From Aphis gossypii (lineage: Eukaryota; Arthropoda; Insecta; Hemiptera; Aphididae), in NCBI RefSeq assembly GCF_020184175.1, contig NW_026083010.1, positions 1 to 64,000 on the forward strand: a stretch of DNA of 64,000 nucleotides, written 5' to 3'. The translations under genes and the position numbers were made by a program. Under the pieces are notes generated by a model. That model did not search any database and was not told where the DNA came from. It saw only the letters and a program-made list of their open reading frames with translations. Shown here one piece after another: positions 1 through 11,800 of the stretch (positions are counted from its first letter, which is position 1; the number at the start of each line of letters is the position of its first letter).

Positions 1-220
1 CAATTTGATTAGGAATAATGATTGGTACATTACCATTATGTATACTTTGATCACAATCTCCATCTGAATCTGAAAAATCAGATTCCCCGACATTTTGTGA
101 TGTTTTGTGCTTCCAAGTACGATCAGCATCTGAATCATCTCCACTCTCACATTCAAAATCTGAATCACTTAATGTAGCCATCAATTCAATAAAACTTGTA
201 CTTAACTTTGCAAGACGCAT
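1..220 (-). CDS. 5' end of an unrecognised acidic protein (partial)
   Basis: An open frame starts at an ATG at 220 and runs off the left edge after 73 codons without a stop. The protein is rich in Asp, Glu and Ser, with several SDSD-type clusters and one Arg-Thr-Trp-Lys patch. Acidic leaders of this kind open many insect transposase-like proteins, including piggyBac-type and the family seen at 61.4-63.6 kb, but there is no domain to decide. I do not recognise it. The upstream side is plain AT-rich DNA. It could also be a spurious frame, though the codon use and composition look coding. Confidence 0.45.
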   Translation of the reverse strand, partial: MRLAKLSTSFIELMATLSDSDFECESGDDSDADRTWKHKTSQNVGESDFSDSDGDCDQSIHNGNVPIIIPNQI

Positions 221-2500
221 AGTTAATATTTAAATTAAAATTCAATAAAATCAAAAAATATTAAAAATTATTATGACACCTACTTAACACATAAGCCGAA
301 CACGCACAAATGTGTAGGTCAACAATACAACGTTATTTCGGCGCGAATGGTGAACAACAACTAATGTCTTATAGAAAAATTAAAAACATCGTAAGATTTT
401 AATTTAAATCGATATGTATTACGATAAGATATGTTAAATACGAGTTATTTATAACCATCGAAAATTGACTATATTTGGACTGTATAAATGAGAAATTAAA
501 AAAAAAAAAAGCGGGCAAGTGGGTACCGTTCTGCTGTACATTAGGGTGTGGGGTTGACCTCGGACTAGGGTAGGTTAAATTTGAATGCAATGATATGTAT
601 CATTGTATACGAAAAACGATTCTGAACGAAGATGATTTGTCAGTCTAGAATATATTATATTTAAATATTGTCATATATTTTATTTTGAAACAAATATTTT
701 ATTTTTCAATTATGACGCATTTGCATTTGGCAAGGTTAATCAATTTTTCCAAAAACATTGCATGTAGGTAGTTATCATAATTCACATAGATAATATCTAT
801 GATAATTCATAATACCTTATATTATCATAGATATACCTGGTATACCATATAATCACATATAATATTGTACACAGCCAAGGTTTATAGATTATAATCTATA
901 AGCCTTGCACAGCTGCTGCAGCTGCTGGTATAGATAATAAACTTTATCAATATCTGTGATATTTTGTGTTTTGTTTACATTCCGTATGTTGACATTGTTG
1001 GTTGATAACGGTTTTTAAAATTGTATTTCTATTATGAATTAACCATGTATTAATTGTAATCGTTTTAAATTAATATGATTCTACATCGTGTTGATTCCTT
1101 GTGTAACAATTACATATTGACATCAAGACGAGCCATTTCCTAAAGATTTCATTAATGTAAGTTTAATAAGTACCTATCACATTAAATTACTTAATATTTA
1201 CTTTTAATTATGTATTTTGTTTATTGTTTAGATATTACTAATGGCTGAATTGTATCATCAAATGTGCATATTATTATAGAGTGTAACCAAGCTCAGCTGG
1301 TGTTATACTCAGTTAACTGTAGTACAAATTATTATTTGCCTCTCAACTGGTAGACTTTAGTAAGAGGTATTGCAAATAAATTTGACTAGATTACTATGGA
1401 CTATTTACAATATTAATAATTCAAATTAAATCATTAAATAAAGAATTTTTTTTAATATTTTATTATATTTCATAAAATTAACAGTGGATTAATACATTTG
1501 TTTAATTTTAAGGTCAATAGATACAGAATTGTATAAAAGTTTCGTATCATACAGTACATTGTGTAATGATAAATTCTTTATAAGATTCATAGTTCTTAGT
1601 ACATCAACAATATCAACTAATAAAAATGTTTGCATTGTTAAACCGAAAGAAAGCCATTGAAAGATTCATGTACTTTCAACTGTTAAATTGATTAAATATT
1701 TTGAATCTGTAAACAATAACAAATTTAATGTAATAAATTAGTATAAGCATATATAATAAGTGGCTTTTTAAATATTTACTTTTTACCTTTAATGTATTAT
1801 ATGTATTATAATATATTCAATAAATTGTTAGTATTCGAGTTGTATCATAGTTAAATGTACAATGTAAAATAATATGAAGTATTATGAATAAATAAATTTA
1901 AATAAAATCTGATTATTTATTTTTAGTCACTGTATATTATAATTATTTACTTGGCACAAAATTACAAAATATCATGTCCTAAACAATTTAAATTATGTAT
2001 GGAAAATAACATCTTATTATACAGGCTTAAGTCATCTAAATACTTAACTGTGGAAGATAGGATTTGCTGTAGAACTGATATTCTATAAGTTATTAAAATA
2101 TGTTATGATCCTAGGCGAATACATAATAAATGTTGATAATCTTAAGACCGCACAATTAAAATTGTAGTTTGTATTTGGAGGATTGAATACAAACATACAT
2201 AGTATAAGGTATTAAGGTCAGAAGTGAGGATAATAATATATAGTTCAATATTATTTAGATAAATATAAAATCTAGGTTTCTGCTTATGTTAAAAAATAAC
2301 AATTATTATAAGGTTAGTGCCCTCACACTTTTTATCCAGGCTTGGGACTGGCAACTTATACATATTATTATGTACCTAAGTGAATAGTTGGCGGTTTACA
2401 CGTTTTTTTTTTTAATCCAATAACAGTCAGATTGTATACAGGTTAAGTTTATAATTTATTTTTAGCTGTGTTATGTTTTTTTACCAATTGGAGAATATTT
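221..2500. other. AT-rich stretch without recognisable genes
   Basis: Only short chance frames are present. A segment near 610-635 (ATTCTGAACG) matches, in inverse, the CGTTCAGAATCTAAAA motif found at about 13665 and 21610, which marks a dispersed repeat family. A small palindrome lies near 875-905. I see nothing else. Confidence 0.6.
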
Positions 2501-4458
2501 TTACAATCTTTTTAGAATGATAACATATACATCCTTGCTGTTGTTTGACCATCTTTTTTCTGCAACTGTTGTGTCATTAGCGCAAACCCAATTGGAAGTT
2601 CCTTGTCTCAGGTATGCAATGTAAGGCCAGAGCTCGTGTTTTCTCCCATATGTAATATTGCAGCTTGAGTTTTGTATTGTGCTCCAGCAATTTCCAAAAT
2701 AGAGGTGGGTACGCCACTAAGTTTTAGCTCTGTTATCTTTTTGGGAAAAAATTGACCATTTACAAATGTTGGAATAAATAGTTTTAGTTGAATTACTATA
2801 TACTCATTTGCCTCTATTATCTGATGTTTATCTTCAGAACCTCCGATGTTATTACAATTATTGCATTTGTAATCATCTAATGTATTCCAAACATTTTGAT
2901 TTGTTGAAAATAATGTTTGCAAAGTTTGTGATCTGTGCTGTGGAATCTCAAAATGTAGAATCAAACTTGTAGGTGCATAGTTGGCCGTTGTATGATTACA
3001 AGTATTGCAACGAATAGTATACAATTCTTGAAATCCAAATAAAGATTCAAATATAGGTCTACTACGGTCCATAAGTGCTTCTAAAAATTCTATACAATCT
3101 TGTTGCTGTTGCAGAGTATATAATATTGTCTCGTTGTCCAAATATTCTCTGATTGTTCGAGTATCACATGACCCACTGTTACTTGTATATTCGTGTAAGC
3201 TATGTTGAAGTGTTGGTCCGAGTTGATTATTGCGAATTTCATTTACAAGAGATTGGCAATTAAAAAGAACCTGTATGACAGAATTAGCATAAAATGATAC
3301 ACCATCAATGTTAGTAAAGCCACAAAATATACTACTTGATGTTATGTCAACTTTATTCTTAATACTTGATATTTTTATTGTTTTTGGATTTTTTGACACA
3401 GTTGCATTATCACTTATTGTTTCTAATAATGAATCTAACCTTATGTTGCAATTTTCTGGAACTTTGAGAGTATTACTATTGACCTGAATAAATTGAATAT
3501 CATTAATTACGGTATTATAATCAACTATTTTGGTTGATTTAGTTTTAGTTTCTGGAACCAAAATAGTGTCACTATCAACCTGTATAAACTCAATATCGTC
3601 CAACTTATTATTATTATTCAGGACCTTAGTTGATTTAATCAATTTTTTAGATTTCTCTACAGGAAATCCATCGATTGCAGGAACGTTTGGTTTAATAAAA
3701 TTGTTTTTGACTTCTTCTTGTACAATTTGGTCATCAACAGTCTCAGAATATTTTTCTATTTCCTTGAAAGTATCTATGTCCATAACCAGAACAGGTCTGT
3801 GATCACTTATAAGGGACTCGTACACCAAAGCTGCAATGTCAACATTTGTAATGACATTGTCGATGGTTGTTCCGTGATCTGTAGTAATACCGTCAACCAA
3901 TATTTTGTAATTGAAATGTTTTAATATTTGAACTAGTTGTTTTGGCGGTTTGTTGAAGTTTACATTGAAATCACCAATAAAGATAACATTGTTTTTGGTG
4001 GAAGCTACCGTTTCAATGAAATCACAAAGCTTCTGTACAGGAAAATTTGGCGATGAATATATCCCAATATAGGTAATATTTTCCATGATGACTTCAATTG
4101 CTTCTAAGTGTGTGTTTTTCTTTTGATCTTGAAGCAATGTTGTGCTGCAGATTATTTCTTTATGATTAATGGATTCTCCAACAAAACAAATTGAACCACT
4201 TTTACCATTTGCATGTATACTGTCTATTCTACAGCATTCAGTATGGTTCTTAATGGTATATGTGTCAGATGATTTTGAACCAATTTCTTGGAAGAACATT
4301 ATTTTAGATTGTAAAAGAACGATATCCGCATTAATGTGAGCTTCATATTTTTTTAAAGACCTTATATTTTGTGACATGCAGGAGAGTGGCATGTTGTGTG
4401 TCATAATTCTAGAAAAGCATGGAAAAAGAGCACAACTTGGTGTCCTGAGTCTGCACAT
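2501..4458 (-). pseudogene. Helentron C-terminal part: EEP endonuclease plus ubiquitin-hydrolase-like domain
   Basis: The 616-codon frame (stop near 2608) holds an endonuclease/exonuclease/phosphatase fold at about residues 20-230, seen as IFIGDFNVN near residue 170, the TTIDNV stretch and LISDHRPVL. A charged linker follows. A USP-type deubiquitinase domain starts near residue 380: G-x-x-N, ANSVIQVLF, QQQDCIEFLEAL and two CxxC pairs (CNTC, CNNC). The codon matching the catalytic Cys is Phe (TTT, 3292-3294). Near the catalytic His box the frame shifts, and the normal C-terminus continues in another frame to a stop at 2501-2503. The endonuclease is typical of Helentrons; the USP tail is less usual. 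Both catalytic sites of the USP part look lost, so it is a dead or pseudo-enzyme copy. Confidence 0.78.
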
Positions 4459-4459
4459 T

Positions 4460-5436
4460 TCATGTTATCATAATGTTTTCAGAAGGTTTTGGTGGCTTTG
4501 CAGGAAAGTAATCTATACGCAAACCTTGAGCAGAAGTTGCTCGACTACATCCTACATATAACATATTGCACTTCAAGAATTTTTGGGGTATATGAAATGC
4601 TACAGATTGATATGTGGCACCTTGACTTTTGTGTACCGTCAATGCCAAAGCTTCCACTAAAGGCAATTGCATTCTAGTTACTTTATGGTATTCTACATTA
4701 CCGAGTTGAAATTCTAATTTTCTAATTTCAATTGGTGTCCACTTGCACATATCATCTGTGTGTTCACCTTCGGGTTTTAGTTTATTTTTTATCTTCTGTC
4801 TGGTTAGTGACCTCACATCTGGCTCATCAAACTTGATCCAAACTCTTTTTGCAACTTCTTTATCTCCTGCAGTCTGTCCTTTGTTTATTTGCATGAGTTC
4901 TCCGATTACACCGTTCACTATGCCGTCTTCGTTGAAATGTTTGCTATCACCATGTATTTAGCTGTTTCTTTTAAAACTAACCTTAAAGCTAAACCCATAG
5001 TCTTTTGTCGTGGCAGTTTCTTGGCAGATTCAATATCTGATCGTTTTGCAGACGTATCAATGGCTTCGGATATGAAACGAACTTGATTCATAGAGTTAAG
5101 CACTCTCCTGTTCATTTCGTCGACTTCGTTATTAGTAGCCCAAAGATGCATTACTTGTGGTTAAAAAGTAATGTCTAGGTGGGTTATAAGATTTTGAAAA
5201 TATTTTACATCAGCTTCCTCCAACTGTCCTCTGGCCAACTTTGTTAACATCATTGCAAATTGTTTGTCATCTTTTTGGCGCATTATTTCAGTCAACTCAT
5301 AAAACTTGAATGTTTCCCAAATAGATTTAATCGATAACATTTCTACAGCACTTGGAAATTTAGACAATATTTCCTCAAAACTATCGTACAATGGTGTTGC
5401 TAATACCGGTGCTAATTGAAAGAAATCGCCAAACAC
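4460..5436 (-). pseudogene. Helentron Pif1-type helicase, C-terminal half, broken
   Basis: Three adjoining open pieces (5436-5161, 5151-4918, 4918-4460) give helicase superfamily 1 motifs in order: FGDFFQLAPV (motif III), a LTEIMRQ stretch (motif IV region), LTVHKSQGATY (motif V) and LYVGCSRATS (motif VI). The Walker A and Walker B motifs that should precede FGDFFQLAPV are absent. The DNA just upstream is the end of the Rep domain instead, so an internal deletion has joined Rep directly to helicase motif III. Stops and frameshifts separate the three pieces. The protein would have unwound DNA for rolling-circle transposition, but cannot bind ATP as it stands. Confidence 0.8.
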
Positions 5437-5459
5437 TATTACATTTATGTCCTATTTTT

Positions 5460-6342
5460 TTCAGTTGTTCTTTAACCGATAAATCAGTAGAAGACTTAAG
5501 ATTTTCAACAATGTCTCTCATTAGTTTTGATATTCCACGTTGGCTTTTTCCAATATACTCGATTACATATCTAACACAAGAATAAAGTCCAATATGAACT
5601 GTATATCCATGTTAGATTGCCATAACGGAAATAATTTTTCATTGAATCCAGAAACCATTCGTTGTTTTATTGTACTTTTTAGAAAAACTGTTGGCCGTCT
5701 GATAACAGTTCGAATAATGGATTTATATTCATTAACATATTTAATTGACAATTTTTGTAAAATGTCTTCTAATGATGGATCTGAAGATGAATCACTGTCC
5801 TTGAAGTCCCTGAGGTATTGCAGAAGTTTTTCATATTGTAATGTACGAATTTTTCTTGTGATCGGATTACTTATGTCTTCTGTTAGCGGAGTCAATATAC
5901 AGGTTTCATTCATTGGCGGATATGGTATGTTGAAGCGACACTTTTTCATTTGTTTGTCTTTGTCAGTTCTATAACAAGTGTGTGTATGGCTATGAGTATT
6001 TTTATGCAAATACTCATGGGCCGGACTGCCATCGTCTACCATACACGTAATGTATTTGTTGATAAGTGTTACACATGCACCAAAAGTTTCTGGTTTGGCT
6101 GGATCGAAAACAGGTGCATTGTCTAACCACAATAGCATGTGTACATGTGGACTGCCCCTATGTTGATATTCGACACGATAAAAGAAATGTTTCACACTGT
6201 GCTCTTTGAAAATAACATTTTTGGACTTGATCAATTTAAAAAGTGCTCTAAACCTATGATCAAAATAAGTAGCACAAACAACTGGGTCTTGTCGAATTAA
6301 ATCTGATTTTTGTGCATAAGTTAGGACAGTATCATCAGACAA
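5460..6342 (-). pseudogene. Helentron Rep (HUH nuclease) domain
   Basis: The 259-codon frame contains the HUH signature in HRGSPHVHMLLWL at about residues 61-73, which in Rep proteins binds the metal used for strand nicking. The frame ends at 5563, but the homologous protein continues in a shifted frame to about 5460 with a Y-x-x-E-Y-I-G-K segment that would carry the nicking tyrosines. One missing base near 5580 explains the shift. The start is not the natural one; the N-terminal part lies in the next frame upstream. Directly downstream the sequence jumps into helicase motif III. Confidence 0.8.
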
Positions 6343-6380
6343 AGTTTATACAAAATCTTTAACAGATCAGTCCAAGTTGA

Positions 6381-7430
6381 TTAACTAGGGCTAAATGTTA
6401 AGAATAATGTCGGTTGACCTTCTTGACGCACCATGGCAAAAACATTTTTTCTCATCGCTGCAAGATATGAAGGTGAATTTTGTACGTTGTGTAACATTCG
6501 GTATCCTTGATCGTTATCTATCATTTTGTTTAGAACAGCTGGATTTGCTACGTCATTCGCAGTTGTGTTTCCTTTTTTGTTTTTTCGTAAAACAATTTGC
6601 ACATTGCTTGCAATGAGTTTTTGAACTAATACTTTGCATTTAAAAAACAAGTTAAATGAGTCCGATGCAAACCTTCGATCTACATTCAGCAGTTCAGACC
6701 TTACTACTTTTGAGTAATTTTTTAAAGGTGATTTATTTGTACGTGGATGCCCACCAAATAAATCAGGAAAAGCTTTTTCCTCTGCATGGTCATTAATAAG
6801 AATAGATAACGGTTTTATGCCTTCGCCTGGTGCAAAAGAAACAAAATCACAGTTTTCAATCATCGTGTCCATTGATCCCGGATTGATTGGTTCAATATTT
6901 GTGTCTTCATCGTCTGTTTCTTCACTTTCGTAATCTGAGCTGTTTTCCAAACTTTTTGTTGTTTCTGACACATGCGCCAGCAAATCTTTGTCTATTTCAG
7001 CACCTTTATATAGAGGTTTTTTAATCAAATCATTCAATGCTGATACTACGCTTTGGCAAAATAGATGTAGTCTTAGTCAGATCTATTGGAACATTGATAA
7101 CGTTACCTTTAATTTTTAGCTGTCCATCACTGCGAAGACATTTGAATATTTTTATAAACGGTAATCTAAGGGAAACCATTTGCTTTTCTATTTGATTTAA
7201 TTGCGTAACTGAAGACAGAACACTGTTTAACTCATAACCATTTCCTATGTACAACGGAGGAACTTTGGATTTTTTTATATGTGGAAGACAACTGGAACAT
7301 ATCGTCACAGTATTCTTGGCATCACTTGGAATTGACATCCCCAATCGACTGAAGATATCAGAGTTGCATTTATTGACACTGGATGGGAAACGTAATCTAT
7401 GACACGAATAACATTTTTCTGATTAACCTT
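6381..7430 (-). pseudogene. Helitron N-terminal region with DUF6570-like segment
   Basis: Two overlapping frames (7344-7030 and 7037-6381) together match the region in front of Rep in Helentron polyproteins. The first carries a Cys-rich stretch (CSSCLPHIKK) and a YIGNGYELN segment typical of DUF6570-type Helitron proteins; coding extends upstream of 7344 to about 7430 with a further CxxC-HRL motif. The second has an acidic linker, then FAPGEGIKPLSI and the Helitron-like N core ending FLTFSPS. The overlap of 8 bases at 7030-7037 implies a frameshift. It is followed 38 bases later by the Rep frame. Confidence 0.72.
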
Positions 7431-7567
7431 GAGACCTTTTCAAAATATATTCAGATATCAAAACATCTTCCTTCTGCCTAGTTTCGTTTAATTTTTGCCG
7501 TTCTCTTTTTTTATAAGATATTGAATTTGGTGCTTTCTTTTTAGTAGATACATTTTAACATAGGCTA

Positions 7568-8075
7568 CTATCTGATGGTAATCTTCGCTTTCTCATGTTG
7601 AATTTGATATGTTTTTTTGAAAGCTGGATTTTCCATTCGTTTCAATCTGTTCTTCACACTGGCAACCTTGTTTGCATTTTTTATAACTGGATCTTGCAAT
7701 CGTATCAACATGCTCTTACGACTGGCGATCTGGTTGGCTTTTTTAACATCTGGATCTTGCAGTCGTTTCAACATGCTCTTACGACTGGCAATCTGGTTTG
7801 CTTTTTTAACATCCGGATCTTGCAGTCGTTTCAACATGCTCTTATGGCTGGCGATCTGATTAGCTTTCTTTAAAACTGGGTCTTTCAATCGTTTTATTGT
7901 ACTTTTTAAATTTAACAATTTTCTTTGATTTGTAGCAACAATATCATCAGACTCACGGCTTAATTGTTTTCTCAATTTATCCTTTTCAAGTTCTTGCAAA
8001 TGATGAACAATGTTTTCGCGTGATATTTTTATTGCTTCTTTTTTTATTTTGTGTACGTTTACTCGGACGTCCCAT
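7568..8075 (-). pseudogene. Basic repeat-rich leader of the Helentron protein
   Basis: A likely start ATG lies at 8075 (MGRPSKRTQNKK), in a frame that must shift once near 8035 to join the 143-codon frame at 7999-7568. The protein is highly basic and helical, and is mostly made of a 21-residue unit with the core KKANQIASRKSML repeated about five times. Similar Lys/Arg-rich repeated leaders precede Helitron polyproteins in insects and could bind DNA (inference). No enzyme motif is present. Confidence 0.6.
7600..7925 (-). repeat. 63 bp tandem repeat inside the Helentron leader
   Basis: About five head-to-tail units of 63 bp encode the 21-residue repeat beginning LQDPDVKKANQIAS. The middle two units are nearly identical and the outer ones have drifted. 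The period is a multiple of three, so the copy number can change without breaking the frame. Confidence 0.8.
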
Positions 8076-8549
8076 TTTATGAAAAAAAAAATATATATAT
8101 ATATAAGACAAAAATAAATAAATAAAAATAAACTTACAGCTAAAAAAAACCTTAATACTAAAAGTTAAAAAAAAAAAAAAACAACAACAACAACAACTGC
8201 TACAGTTACTTGTTACAGGTACTTGTACCTGTTTTACAAAATTAGCTGATAATTAAGAGTATATAATATTATAAAATAATTAACTTGAAAATTACTTTAA
8301 CACAAGTCACAATCACAGAAATCCAATAAATGAATCAAGAAAAAACGAAAATGATCTAAAACAAAATTATAAATGTTACCAAAAAGAAATATATAATAAA
8401 AACACCTGAATTTTAGTAGCACCGCTATTATAATATGATAGAGTGTAAGGACACAACCTTAACATATTTGACATTTACAATTAATATAGAAATACATAAT
8501 AAATTCCTAATTTATTCATTTTCCTTTATTAAATAAAGTAGTTATTTTT
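8076..8549. other. AT-rich spacer upstream of the Helentron
   Basis: It contains an (AT) run near 8090-8105 and a CAA-rich run near 8180. No gene is seen. The Helentron 5' end may lie here, but I cannot point to it. Confidence 0.5.
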
Positions 8550-8894
8550 TTAAGAGGATACTACCCGTGCATTTGTTGTCTCCGTCATACACACGCCCGA
8601 CATACCAAAATTTCGTTCACTAGTTTCAATAGTGGACTGTTAATTTTGATATTAGAGTAAATTGACCAATTAAACAATTTTTATATAATAACATTATCTG
8701 TGTTTAAGCGTTGGCTTCTATTCTATAGTTTAATTTTCAAGCGGGATATGAGTATTTTTAATTTGTGATATTTCACTGCATACTTGCTAATAGTATGCTT
8801 GAAAAAATTGAAAAATCGCCAAAAGCACAGATCATGTTCTTACCTAAAAGTTTGATAATAGGTCAATTTAATCTAATATCAAAACTGACAGCAC

Positions 8895-11800
8895 CAGGGC
8901 CGGCGCAAGCAATTTCTTATATGTAGGCAAAGATCAAAATTGCCGCCTCTTATTTTATTATAACTTAAATAGAAAAATGTCATATGAAGGAGTATAGAAA
9001 TTAAAAAAAACATTTTACACTTGTTAATTATTATATAATAAAAAAGAAATTACTAAATTAATATTACATAGATTGTTTGTAAGTTTGTAAGGTATTACAA
9101 TAGTTATTACAAAATACAATATTTAGTTTAGTTTTTAAAAATGTATTTTTCTTGCTTTTGATGACGCAAAATCTTGAACTAAATCGTCAATGTCAAGATC
9201 ATTCGCAATTTGATTTTCAATTGAAATTGTTGCCAATCCAACTAAACGATCCTGTGAAATTTGTGATCTTAAATAGTTTTTGACAATTTTTAATTTTGAA
9301 AAGCTTCTTTCAGCTGAAGCTGCAGTTACTGGTAATGTTAATAAAATTCTTAGTGCTATGTATACATTAGGAAATAATTCTATTAATTTCTTTTCACACA
9401 TAAATTGTAAAATTGCTTTTGGATCATTTTCATTTTTCAAATGTCTTTGTAATGTATTTATTTCTTCACAAAGTTCAACAGAATTTATATCAGAATTTAA
9501 ACCGTCATTTGAAGAAAGTGCTAACTGAAGATCTTTACAGCATTTCATTAAATATTCATAATTATTGACATTAGAAATATTATAAAAAAATGAAAATAAT
9601 TACTATGGTCTTCAAGTTGTATAAATCGGTCATTTATTGATTGGAGCATATTGTCTAATATTTGATGAAAAAAATTTATTTTGAAATTCTGTTTAGGATC
9701 TGTTATAGGAGTATCACGAGATTCGTAATCAAAATGAGTTTTTCTACGTCGATTTCGAAATTGATTTAACGAAAAACTATCTTGTACACCAAGTTCATTT
9801 GCTAAGTTACTTGCTTGTTTAAGTATTTTTTCAAAATTGTCATCACTACGATATTTTTCTAAAAATATTTTGGTATTGTTTATCTGAGTGATTGATTCGA
9901 TAATATTTAATGATATAGATTGTAATAATTTACTAGTGACATTAATTTCGCATAATAAATCATACCAAATTACTAAACTACATAAAAATTTGAAGCTTAT
10001 TAATTTTTCAGCTATACCTTTAGCTTCAGAACGACTTCGAACGCCAGTTACACTCGTAAGTGAAGTGTCTTCTGATATTTCTTCCAGTGCATCATAAATT
10101 TCAGCAGTTTGAAATTTAATTGGTCGAATAGCGTCTATTCTACTAGACCATCGAGTTGCACTTAATGGTTTTACAGTAAGATTTTTAACATATTTACGAA
10201 AAACATCCCATCTCTGTGTTGATGCTGAAAAAAATGTATACATTTCTTGTATAATATCAAAAAATGAAACTGCATCTAAACAACAATTTGCTGAATCGTT
10301 CAAAACCAAATTTAAAGAATGTGCATTGCATGGCACGTAAAAAGCTCTTGAATTTAGATTTCAAATTCTGGCTTGAACACCATTTTTATATCCACGCATA
10401 TTAGCCCCATTGTCGTATCCTTGGCCTCTCATGTCATCTAATGAAATATCTAATTCTCTAAGTTTTTGAAGAATAACTTCAGTCATATTTAAGCCAGTAG
10501 TATTGTGTAATTCTATAAAACCAATAAAGTGTTCATTTATAGAAACGTGTTCTATTTTACTTGTGGTTTCATTTTCAGTAGTTGAGACGAATCTAACTAT
10601 TACAGTCATTTGTTCTGTATGATTTATATCTGGTGTACAATCTAAAATGATTGAATAATATTTTACATTTTTTAATGCAGTTATGATGCGAAATCTTATT
10701 TTATTCGCCAATAGTTGAATTACTTCATTTTGGATATCTTTTCCTAAGTAATGACAATGAATTTCTTGAGATGATATTCTTCTTATGTGTTCTTTCATTA
10801 CTGGATCAAATTTACTTAAAAACTCAATAAATTTTAAGAAGTTACCATTATTGGGAGAATTAAGTTTATCTGATTTTCCCCGAAAAGCCAAATTTTGACT
10901 GCTAAGTGTTTTTATCAATTCTATAATTCGCCTAAGTATATTTTTCCAATGTTCTGTCTCAATTTTTAAATTAGCTTCATTGATATTATCGATAGTTTTT
11001 CCACGTTTACACCTTGTTTCTAATTCTTTCCAATTTTGATATGCCTTTTTATGAGAAGTTGATGTCTCGTGTCTGTTCAATATATTTGATATATTTTTCC
11101 AATCATTATTACCATTGGTTGTAAGAGATACTACTCCAATATTAAACAATTTGCAGCAAAAGCAAAACACAGAATCACTTGATTTGGAATAAATTATCCA
11201 AGAACGTTTAATACGTTCTCCATTAGGTAAACGTCGAAAATAGTGAAAAGATGAAAATGATCTACCCCTAGTGTTTATAGGAAATGTTTCCATATTTATT
11301 TGACAAGGTTCACATTCTATTAAATAAAGTCTTAATTTTTCATCGATAGATGGCCATTTATTAGGGTCATCAAGATCAAGAGACTTAAAATTGGTGTACT
11401 TTTCATCATCACTGCAAGATTTTTCATTTTCAGTATTTTCTTCACTTATAGCACTTATAACAATCTCTTCTTTACTTTCATTGTCACGTTCTTTTTTTTT
11501 ATTGTTAACTTCACCCATGCTTATATCTTCAATATTTTTATTTCCACAATTTTCTTCACTGTCATCAGTATCATAATCATTAATAACATTTTCTTGACTA
11601 TTTTGTTGAAAAAATTTCAGTTAACTACCTTTTTGTTTAACTAAATCTGACTCCCTTGCTAGTCTTTTCTTTAAGTATTGCGAACCTGACAATCGTTTAC
11701 GCTTTTTTATTTCATCGGCCATAATGTCTGAATAAATAATAAAATATAATAAAATATATATACATATTTATGAAATGAAAGCTTATTTAAAATATATATA

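Larger units (their letters stand above)
2501..8075 (-). mobile_element. Degenerate Helentron-like rolling-circle transposon
   Basis: Read on the minus strand, the order is: basic repeat-rich leader (8075-7568), DUF6570/Helitron N-terminal region (7430-6381), HUH Rep (6342-5460), Pif1-type helicase C-terminal half (5436-4460), endonuclease/exonuclease/phosphatase domain, and a ubiquitin-hydrolase-like domain (4458-2501). Rep-helicase followed by an apurinic-type endonuclease is the order known for Helentrons. All parts share one strand and nearly touch, so they were probably one long polyprotein that is now split by stops, frameshifts and one internal deletion. I could not fix the termini. 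Confidence 0.8.

Noticed and set aside
3530..3924. Plus-strand frames opposite the endonuclease/USP region
   Set aside because: Shadows of the minus-strand Helentron gene; no domain of their own.
7595..7873. Two plus-strand repeat-like proteins
   Set aside because: Antisense readings of the 63 bp coding repeat.
7600..7925. Possible CRISPR-like array
   Set aside because: The units are contiguous and coding, without spacers, and the genome is eukaryotic.
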